64,000 nucleotides of DNA from Salvelinus alpinus (Eukaryota > Chordata > Actinopteri > Salmoniformes > Salmonidae). Of the stretch, positions 25,001 through 37,000 are shown piece after piece (position 1 is the stretch's first letter; every line of letters starts with the position of its first letter). Under the pieces are notes generated by a model, which had not been told where the DNA came from, made no database searches, and was given only the letters and a program-made list of their open reading frames with translations. The position numbers and the translations under genes are program-made. The stretch spans positions 11,495,918 to 11,559,917 of the forward strand of contig NC_092091.1 of NCBI RefSeq assembly GCF_045679555.1, written 5' to 3'.

Positions 25001-28000
25001 ACTCATCTCAGCAAGCAGCTTCAGCACCTACACACACACACCACATGTCAATGCTATTGTCCCCGGCATGTTGGAGCCAACATGGAGGACTAGTTGCCTG
25101 AACTCTGTACGGTTGGTACAGGGGAGGGTGATAACTGACCTCCAGCTGAATGTCCAGATCAGCCACGGGACTGGTCAGGGAGCTGAGGTTGGGCAGGACG
25201 TGGTCACAGAAGTAAGTGACGAAACGGGTGGAATGGACATTTTTCTGGAAGTGTAAAAATAATGAGTTTCAAGCTCAGGAAGTTAAAGTTTATTTGTCTC
25301 TGAGGAACATTTGTTATTGGGGGGGGGGGGGGGGGGGTCAGAAGCTTGAACAAACATGCATAAATAGAAAATAAGTAAAAATGAGACGTAAAGGCACAAA
25401 CACAATTAGCATTTTGCAAACAATTACAGTGTATGTGGTGACAGTGAGCATTGTAAAACAAAAGTTTTGCAGTGTTTGGTGATACTCTGTGTGTTGTGAG
25501 CAGGAGATAAGCAGTTGCTTCAGTTGGTAAGAGTGTGGCACTAGCAAAGCCAAAGTCGCAGGTTCAAGTCCCACAGGACACACACAAAAATGACTATGAA
25601 CTCACTGTACTGGAAGACACTAAGTGGAGTATAGTATGTTAGAATGTCTGTGTATCACTCTCAGAGAAGAGGTGGAGTATATTATTATGGCCTGTGTGTG
25701 TGTATCACTCACAGAGAAGAGGTGGAGTATATTATTATGGCCTGTGTGTGTATCACTCACAGAGAAGAGGTGGAGTATATTATTATGGCCTGTATGTGTG
25801 TGTGTGTATCACTCACAGAGAAGAGGTGGAGTATATTAATATGGCCTGTGTGTGTATCACTCTCAGAGAAGAGGTGGAGTATATTATTATGGCCTGTGTG
25901 TATCACTCACAGAGAAGAGGTGGAGTATATTATTATGGCCTGTATGTGTGTGTGTGTGTATCACTCACAGAGAAGAGGTGGAGTATATTATTATGGCCTG
26001 TGTGTATCACTCACAGAGAAGAGGTGGAGTATATTATTATGGCCTGTGTGTGTATCACTCTCAGAGAAGAGGTGGAGTATATTATTATGGCCTGTGTGTG
26101 TGTGTGTGTGTATCACTCACAGAGAAGAGGTGGAGTATATTATTATGGCCTGTGTGTATCACTCTCAGAGAAGAGGTGGAGTATATTATTATGGCCTGTG
26201 TGTGTGTCACTCACAGAGAAGAGGTGGAGTATATTATTATGGCCTGTGTGTGTGTCACTCACAGAGAAGAGGTGGAGTATATTATTATGGCCTGTATGTG
26301 TGTGTGTGTATCACTCACAGAGAAGAGGTGGAGTATATTAATATGGCCTGTGTGTGTGTGTGTATCACTCACAGAGAAGAGGTGGAGTATATTATTATGG
26401 CCTGTGTGTGTATCACTCTCAGAGAAGAGGTGGAGTATATTATTATGGCCTGTGTGTGTGTATCACTCACAGAGAAGAGGTGGAGTATATTAATATGGCC
26501 TGCGTGTGTGTGTGTGTGTATGTATCACTCACAGAGAAGAGGTGGAGTATATTAATATGGCCTGTGTGTGTGTGTATCACTCACAGAGAAGAGGGGCAGG
26601 GCCTGGCGCGTGCACTGCAGCAGGCGGTCCACAGTGTCGGGGTCAGCGGGGTTCAGGGCCTGCTCCAGAAAGGCCTGCTCCACCACCAGCTCCACCAGCT
26701 GCTGCCGTCCACTCATCGTCTGCAGGCCCTTCAGCACCATCAGGATACGCATCAGCAGCACAAACTCTTCCCCAGTCACGTCCTCCAGCACCTGGGGTAG
26801 GAACAGGTCAACGCGGGACACGGGTCAACGTGGGACACAGGGCTGGGTCGTGTTCAGAAGGCACCAAACAGAAGAAAACTGACAAACTGGGAGGGACTAC
26901 CAGGACTTGTCCAACAAGAAAGTAATTTTTTGCTTTCAAGACGTTTTTGCTACGATGTGCTCTAATAAAAATGACCCAGGAGTCACCAGCTAGAAATATA
27001 TCCTACATCCAACTAGGTGACAGATCCCTCCTACAGAGCTCTTGTATTCAGTTTGTAAACTAATAATAATAAAAATGAATTCTAATCTATCCAAGCCCTT
27101 TCACAAAGAGCTCTACTAACCAGCCCCAAGCAGGGAGTTAGTTCACCACGCGGATCGATGCTACCAAAGCAGAGTGCTATGGAACAGACCTTCTTTGTCT
27201 CGGTGAAGATGTAGTCCTCCACCTCCTTGGTCATGGCGTCCTCAGGCATGGTCTTCAGCTTGATGGAGAGGAACTTGATGGCCCTCTCCCTTACTATGTC
27301 CTCCCCCTGCAGGATCTGAGAGAACAGACCTCCTAGTGTAGCTGAGACAGAATAGAGAAATACAGGTTGGTTAGCCACAGGACATAAAGAGGCTATGCAG
27401 AAGTCCTGCCTCTGGGGGGGAGGGGGGGGGGGGGCGCCCGAGGCAAAAAAAAGGGTATTATAACCATGTTATGCTCACCTCAACGAACTAACTATGACTA
27501 CCCACTAACTATGATGGTTCATTTAATATTTCTAACTATTCCGGTGCCCAGTTCACCCATTCATTTGGAATTAAGGTCTACCACATGTTTACTAACTCGT
27601 TGTTCAGAGTTCTACATAACAGACAGCGTGGAATACAGTCAGGTATGAAAACATCTGGGGGAAAAATACAATTTCTTTTGAACTACTCTTTTCTTTTTAG
27701 AGCATTGCACGAATACAAGAGCACGAGGCAGGGAGCCCTGCCTGTTCACTAGTGTACACAAGAGCACGAGGCACGGCATCCTGCCTTTTCACTAGTGTAC
27801 ACAAGAGCACGAGGCACGGCGTCCTGCCTTTTCACTAGTGTATACAAGAGCACGAGGCAGGGCGCCCTGCCTGTTCACTAGTGTACACAAGAGCACGAGG
27901 CAGGGCGCCCTGCCTGTTCACTAGTGTATACAAGAGCACGAGGCACGGCATCCTGCCTTTTCACTAGTGTACACAAGAGCACGAGGCACGGCGTCCTGCC

Positions 28001-31000
28001 TTTTCACTAGTGTACACAAGAGCACGAGGCACGGCGTCCTGCCTTTTCACTAGTGTACACAAGAGCACGAGGCACGGCATCCTGCCTTTTCACTAGTGTA
28101 CACAAGAGCACGAGGCACGGCATCCTGCCTTTTCACTAGTGTACACAAGAGCACGAGGCGCGGCATCCTGCCTGTTGACTAGTGAAGTTGTCAGTCATCT
28201 CACGTTTGAAAACATACTCATACATGAGATAAAATGTAAAAAAAATAAAAATAAAAATGGACTCTTACCCTTCGCGTCCATCTTGAAGATGGAGACCAGC
28301 GCTGTGTTCACTTGGTTGAATTCGGCCGAATCGTCTGTAAACAACAACGTAGAAGAGAGTATAAATATTGGTCCAACAGCATCCCAGACGGTACATATCT
28401 CCTATTGACACCGACCCAAACACCACCATGGTATACATAATGTCCACTCCCAGGAGAGTACAAACTCCACCATGGTATACATAATGTCCACTCCCAGGAG
28501 AGTACAAACTCCACCATGGTATACATAATGTCCACTCCCAGGAGAGTACAAACACCACCATGGTATACATAATGTCCACTCCCAGGAGAGTACAAACACC
28601 ACCATGGTATACATAATGTCCACTCCCAGCAGAGTACAAACACCACCATGGTATACATAATGTCCACTCCCAGGAGAGTACAAACTCCACCATGGTATAC
28701 ATAATGTCCACTCCCAGCAGAGTACAAACACCACCACGGTATACATAATGTCCACTCCCAGGAGAGTACAAACACCACCACGGTATACATAATGTCCACT
28801 CCCAGCAGAGTACAAACACCACCACGGTATACATAATGTCCACTCCCAGCAGAGTACAAACACCACCAAGGTATACATAATGTCCACTCCCAGGAGAGTA
28901 CAAACACCACCATGGTATACATAATATCCACTCCCAGCAGAGTACAAACACCACCATGGTATACATAATATCCACTCCCAGGAGAGTACAAACACCACCA
29001 TGGTATACATAATGTCCACTCCCAGGAGAGTACAAACACCACCATGGTATACATAATGTCCACTCCCAGCAGAGTACAAACACCACCATGGTATACATAA
29101 TGTCCACTCCCAGGAGAGTACAAACACCACCATGGTATACATAATGTCCACTCCCAGGAGAGTACAAACACCACCATGGTATACATAATGTCCACTCCCA
29201 GCAGAGTACAAACACCACCATGGTATACATAATGTCCACTCCCAGGAGAGTACAAACTCCACCATGGTATACATAATGTCCACTCCCAGGAGAGTACAAA
29301 CACCACCATGGTATACATAATGTCCACTCCCAGGAGAGTACAAACACCACCATGGTATACATAATGTCCACTCCCAGCAGAGTACAAACACCACCATGGT
29401 ATACATAATGTCCACTCCCAGGAGAGTACAAACACCACCATGGTATACATAATATCCACTCCCAGCAGAGTACAAACACCACCATGGTATACATAATATC
29501 CACTCCCAGGAGAGTACAAACACCACCATGGTATACATAATGTCCACTCCCAGGAGAGTACAAACACCACCATGGTATACATAATGTCCACTCCCAGCAG
29601 AGTACAAACACCACCATGGTATACATAATGTCCACTCCCAGGAGAGTACAAACACCACCATGGTATACATAATGTCCACTCCCAGGAGAGTACAAACACC
29701 ACCATGGTATACATAATGTCCACTCCCAGCAGAGTACAAACACCACCATGGTATACATAATGTCCACTCCCAGGAGAGTACAAACTCCACCATGGTATAC
29801 ATAATGTCCACTCCCAGGAGAGTACAAACACCACCATGGTATACATAATGTCCACTCCCAGGAGAGTACAAACACCACCATGGTATACATAATGTCCACT
29901 CCCAGCAGAGTACAAACACCACCATGGTATACATAATGTCCACTCCCAGGAGAGTACAAACACCACCATGGTATACATAATGTCCACTCCCAGGAGAGTA
30001 CAAACACCACCATGGTATACATAATGTCCACTCCCAGGAGAGTACAAACACCACCATGGTATACATAATGTCCACTCCCAGGAGAGTACAAACACCCCCA
30101 TGGTATACATAATGTCCACTCCCAGGAGAGTACAAACACCACCATGGTATACATAATGTCCACTCCCAGGAGAGTACAAACACCACCACGGTATACATAA
30201 TGTCCACTCCCAGGAGAGTACAAACACCACCACGGTATACATAATGTCCACTCCCAGGAGAGTACAAACACCACCACGGTATACATAATGTCCACTCCCA
30301 GGAGAGTACAAACACCACCACGGTATACATAATGTCCACTCCCAGGAGAGTACAAACACCACCATGGTATACATAATGTCCACTCCCAGGAGAGTACAAA
30401 CACCACCACGGTATACATAATGTCCACTCCCAGGAGAGTACAAACACCACCATGGTATACATAATGTCCACTCCCAGGAGAGTACAAACACCACCATGGT
30501 ATACATAATGTCCACTCCCAGGAGAGTACAAACACCACCATGGTATACATAATGTCCACTCCCAGGAGAGTACAAACACCACCATGGTATACATAATGTC
30601 CACTCCCAGGAGAGTACAAACACCACCATGGTATACATAATGTCCACTCCCAGGAGAGTACAAACACCACCATGGTATACATAATGTCCACTCCCAGGAG
30701 AGTACAAACACCACCATGGTATACATAATGTCCACTCCCAGCAGAGTACAAACACCACCATGGTATACATAATGTCCACTCCCAGGAGAGTACAAACACC
30801 ATGGTATACATAATGTCCACTCCCAGGAGAGTACAAACACCATGGTATACATAATGTCCACTCCCAGGAGAGTACAAACACCACCATGGTATACATAATG
30901 TCCACTCCCAGCAGAGTACAAACACCCCACGGTATACATAATGTCCACTCCCAGGAGAGTACAAACACCACCATGGTATACATAATGTCCACTCCCAGGA

Positions 31001-34000
31001 GAGTACAAACACCATGGTATACATAATGTCCACTCCCAGGAGAGTACAAACACCACCATGGTATACATAATGTCCACTCCCAGGAGAGTACAAACACCAC
31101 CATGGTATACATAATGTCCACTCCCAGGAGAGTACAAACACCACCATGGTATACATAATGTCCACTCCCAGGAGAGTACAAACACCACCATGGTATACAT
31201 AATGTCCACTCCCAGGAGAGTACAAACACCACCATGGTATACATAATGTCCACTCCCAGCAGAGTACAAACACCACCATGGTATACATAATGTCCACTCC
31301 CAGGAGAGTACAAACACCACCATGGTATACATAATGTCCACTCCCAGGAGAGTACAAACACCACCATGGTATACATAATGTCCACTCCCAGGAGAGTACA
31401 AACACCACCATGGTATACATAATGTCCACTCCCAGGAGAGTACAAACACCACCATGGTATACATAATGTCCACTCCCAGCAGAGTACAAACACCACCATG
31501 GTATACATAATGTCCACTCCCAGGAGAGTACAAACACCACCATGGTATACATAATGTCCACTCCCAGCAGAGTACAAACACCACCATGGTATACATAATG
31601 TCCACTCCCAGGAGAGTACAAACACCACCATGGTATACATAATGTCCACTCCCAGCAGAGTACAAACACCACCATGGTATACATAATGTCCACTCCCAGG
31701 AGTACAAACACCACCATGGTATACATAATGTCCACTCCCAGCAGAGTACAAACACCACCATGGTATACATAATGTCCACTCCCAGGAGAGTAGAAACACC
31801 ACCATGGTATACATAATGTCCACTCCCAGCAGAGTACAAACACCACCATGGTATACATAATGCCCACTCCCAGGAGAGTACAAACACCACCATGGTATAC
31901 ATAATGTCCACTCCCAGCAGAGTACAAACACCACCATGGTATACATAATGTCCACTCCCAGCAGAGTACAAACACCACCATGGTATACATAATGTCCACT
32001 CCCAGGAGAGTACAAACACCACCATGGTATACATAATGTCCACTCCCAGCAGAGTACAAACACCACCATGGTATACATAATGTCCACTCCCAGGAGAGTA
32101 CAAACACCATGGTATACATAATGTCCACTCCCAGGAGAGTACAAACACCACCATGGTATACATAATGTCCACTCCCAGCAGAGTACAAACACCCCACGGT
32201 ATACATAATGTCCACTCCCAGGAGAGTACAAACACCACCATGGTATACATAATGTCCACTCCCAGGAGAGTACAAACACCATGGTATACATAATGTCCAC
32301 TCCCAGGAGAGTACAAACACCACCATGGTATACATAATGTCCACTCCCAGGAGAGTACAAACACCACCATGGTATACATAATGTCCACTCCCAGGAGAGT
32401 ACAAACACCACCATGGTATACATAATGTCCACTCCCAGGAGAGTACAAACACCACCATGGTATACATAATGTCCACTCCCAGGAGAGTACAAACACCACC
32501 ATGGTATACATAATGTCCACTCCCAGCAGAGTACAAACACCACCATGGTATACATAATGTCCACTCCCAGGAGAGTACAAACACCACCATGGTATACATA
32601 ATGTCCACTCCCAGGAGAGTACAAACACCACCATGGTATACATAATGTCCACTCCCAGGAGAGTACAAACACCATGGTATACATAATGTCCACTCCCAGG
32701 AGAGTACAAACACCACCATGGTATACATAATGTCCACTCCCAGCAGAGTACAAACACCACCATGGTATACATAATGTCCACTCCCAGGAGAGTACAAACA
32801 CCACCATGGTATACATAATGTCCACTCCCAGCAGAGTACAAACACCACCATGGTATACATAATGTCCACTCCCAGGAGAGTACAAACACCACCATGGTAT
32901 ACATAATGTCCACTCCCAGCAGAGTACAAACACCACCATGGTATACATAATGTCCACTCCCAGGAGTACAAACACCACCATGGTATACATAATGTCCACT
33001 CCCAGCAGAGTACAAACACCACCATGGTATACATAATGTCCACTCCCAGGAGAGTAGAAACACCACCATGGTATACATAATGTCCACTCCCAGCAGAGTA
33101 CAAACACCACCATGGTATACATAATGCCCACTCCCAGGAGAGTACAAACACCACCATGGTATACATAATGTCCACTCCCAGCAGAGTACAAACACCACCA
33201 TGGTATACATAATGTCCACTCCCAGCAGAGTACAAACACCACCATGGTATACATAATGTCCACTCCCAGGAGAGTACAAACACCACCATGGTATACATAA
33301 TGTCCACTCCCAGCAGAGTACAAACACCACCATGGTATACATAATGTCCACTCCCAGGAGAGTACAAACACCACCATGGTATACATAATGTCCACTCCCA
33401 GCAGAGTACAAACACCACCATGGTATACATAATGTCCACTCCCAGGAGAGTACAAACACCACCATGGTATACATAATGTCCACTCCCAGCAGAGTACAAA
33501 CACCACCATGGTATACATAATGTCCACTCCCAGGAGTACAAACACCACCATGGTATACATAATGTCCACTCCCAGCAGAGTACAAACACCACCATGGTAT
33601 ACATAATGTCCACTCCCAGGAGAGTAGAAACACCACCATGGTATACATAATGTCCACTCCCAGCAGAGTACAAACACCACCATGGTATACATAATGCCCA
33701 CTCCCAGGAGAGTACAAACACCACCATGGTATACATAATGTCCACTCCCAGCAGAGTACAAACACCACCATGGTATACATAATGTCCACTCCCAGCAGAG
33801 TACAAACACCACCATGGTATACATAATGTCCACTCCCAGGAGAGTACAAACACCACCATGGTATACATAATGTCCACTCCCAGGAGAGTACAAACACCAT
33901 GGTATACATAATGTCCACTCCCAGGAGAGTACAAACACCACCATGGTATACATAATGTCCACTCCCAGCAGAGTACAAACACCACCATGGTATACATAAT

Positions 34001-37000
34001 GTCCACTCCCAGGAGAGTACAAACACCACCATGGTATACATAATGTCCACTCCCAGCAGAGTACAAACACCACCATGGTATACATAATGTCCACTCCCAG
34101 GAGAGTACAAACACCACCATGGTATACATAATGTCCACTCCCAGCAGAGTACAAACACCACCATGGTATACATAATGTCCACTCCCAGGAGTACAAACAC
34201 CACCATGGTATACATAATGTCCACTCCCAGCAGAGTACAAACACCACCATGGTATACATAATGTCCACTCCCAGGAGAGTAGAAACACCACCATGGTATA
34301 CATAATGTCCACTCCCAGCAGAGTACAAACACCACCATGGTATACATAATGTCCACTCCCAGGAGAGTACAAACACCACCATGGTATACATAATGTCCAC
34401 TCCCAGCAGAGTACAAACACCACCATGGTATACATAATGTCCACTCCCAGCAGAGTACAAACACCACCATGGTATACATAATGTCCACTCCCAGCAGAGT
34501 ACAAACACCACCATGGTATACATAATGTCCACTCCCAGGAGAGTACAAACACCACCATGGTATACATAATGTCCACTCCCAGCAGAGTACAAACACCACC
34601 ATGGTATACATAATGTCCACTCCCAGCAGAGTACAAACACCACCATGGTATACATAATGTCCACTCCCAGCAGAGTACAAACACCACCATGGTATACATA
34701 ATGTCCACTCCCAGCAGAGTACAAACACCACCATGGTATACATAATGTCCACTCCCAGCAGAGTACAAACGCCACCATGGTATACATAATATCCACTCCC
34801 AGGAGAGTACAAACGCCACCATGGTATACATAATGTCCACTCCCAGGAGAGTACAAACATTTCCCCTCAACACGGCATGTGCTACATTGGTTTGATACAA
34901 GGTACGAGTGTTGCTCGGCATACCGGTAACGTTCCCATGGTAATCGTACATTACCAAAACATCACAATACCAACAGTTTTAGAATAACGCAGTAACGTTT
35001 CATATGATGCTACCGATTTTTTCAGCCCTACCGAACCTGCTGGCGCTTGTTATAAAATGTTTATAAATTCAGTTGAATTCAAGCAACAGCCACTGGTATG
35101 CGCCAGTTCAATAACATCCACCTCACTCGCCTGCTTCTGGGCTTTCCCTGTATATAATCTTGCTATAGTACTGCTGCTCTTTAATTACTTGTTACTTTTA
35201 TTTCTTATTCCTATTTTTTCTTAAACCTGCATTGTTGGTTAGGGGCTCATAAGTAAGCATTTCACTATAAGGTCTACACCTGTTGTATTCGGCGCCTGTG
35301 ACAAATAAAATTTAATTTGATCTATTACTCTATCCGTTTTTAAAATGGAATTTAGCCGTGATGGCGAGTGGGATTTTTGTTTTTTTTGTTTAAAACAATA
35401 ACATGACAAAACACACATCACAACATAAAGAGAAACCTAAGACAACAACATAGCATGGCAGCAACACATGACAACACAGCATGGTAGCAACACAACATGG
35501 TAGCAGGCACAAAACAGGGTACAAACATTGGGCACGGACAACAGCACAAAGGGCAAGAAGGTAGAGACAACAATGCATCACTGCAGTCCTTGAATCTTCT
35601 GTTACATTTGTTACATCGGAGTAGCGTGAGCAAAGTTGATACATTATATAATTTCATTGCCTGTTATAACTATGGGCACAGGCCAGTCTGAGTAGACTGC
35701 AAGTTCGCTGTGACGCAGCCTCCCGAGTGCCAGAGTCAATTGAGCACAAGCCTAAACGGGTAAAAATATGACCCATATTACCAGAGACACCTTTTTTCTT
35801 TCTATGGGATTCCTTTCTAACAGTTTTATCCCCCTATTATGTATTTTAAATTATTTCCTCCTTGCACTGTCTGTTATGTATAAATCTTTTTACTGACCAA
35901 AGGAGATATGAAGAATTATTTTCTATAATACTTTATATAATTTCACAAACCATGCCGCGGGCCGTTTTAAACTAATCCGGGGTAACCAATTATTGGTTTG
36001 ATAACAATGTTGTTCAGTCATGTTACCTAGCTAGCTAACAACCCGGTAACTTGACAATAGTGTCTAGGCTAATTTGATAGGCCCAGGAAGAAAGGAAAAG
36101 GGTCTGCTACTCATGACAGGTGCTTCTAAAAAAAAAGGGAAGGATTCATGTAGGCCTAAACTATATTAAAAACATTCTCCTTCTGGTGTTACTTCAATTC
36201 TGTTTGGTGCCTAACATTTTAAAAGTTTGGGGCAGTGTGTTTATGAGAGAGAAGGAAACAGAGTGTGATGAAGGGAGGGAGATGTGTGTTTGTGTGGGAG
36301 AGAGTAGTGTGTGTGTTTATGAAGGATTCGATCTGTGTTTATTAAGTGAAGACTAAAGAAGGTTTCATGCAGTATTTTCCCTTACTGCCATAATGATATG
36401 CAGATCAGTATGCATGTATATTCCACTAGGCCACTCCCCCCTCTGTGGTAAAAGCAATACTTGGCCTGGTATCGAAATTAAAATGTTCGTATCACAACAA
36501 CACTAAGTTACATGTGAAAATGTCTAGGCGGGTTAGCTTAAGAGTACTGTACCTGTCTGGAGAAGCTGGGTGAGGATATCTGCTACCCTGACGATGTTCT
36601 CCCCGGCTGCGAAACGGGGGAGCTCTTTGATGGCCTGCCTCCGAATCTACAGGAGGAAAGACGAAGAACCAACAACCGGTGAGCAACAGAGTAGTAGGAC
36701 TACTGTGACCAGGCATTAGATATACAGCTACACTTATATATTGACGGATTAAAATCAAACTTTTTTTTCTTTCTTCCCCATTCTGCACAATGGAATTACC
36801 CAAATGGATACGATTGTGCCTAAAATCATTACCGAGACGTCTTCATCCTCACACAGGTCAAGCTGAGCGTTGATTGCTGCATCCGCCAGCTCTGGGAAAC
36901 TGCTGAAGAATTTGGGAATGAACTGTGCTGCCAAGCGCTTCTCTTTAGGACCCCCTTTCACGCCATCAAGGATCACCTGATAGGCATCTTTGTGCTGGAG

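Noticed and set aside
24260-25256. Repeat-protein frames of 208-297 codons
   Set aside because: They run through the 39-bp intronic array and parts of api5 exon 8 in other frames; the true coding there is the api5 minus-strand frame at 24938-25027.
25511-25580. tRNA gene
   Set aside because: A and B box-like motifs are present, but the acceptor stem does not pair and the sequence context is a SINE.
27712-28188. CRISPR-like direct repeats
   Set aside because: Head-to-tail units have no unique spacers and the genome is vertebrate.
28265-34957. Three minus-strand open frames of over 2,100 codons
   Set aside because: They are the three frames of one 44-bp tandem repeat, overlap each other completely and cross api5 exon 4 in part in the wrong frame. 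No start context, domain or codon bias supports coding.
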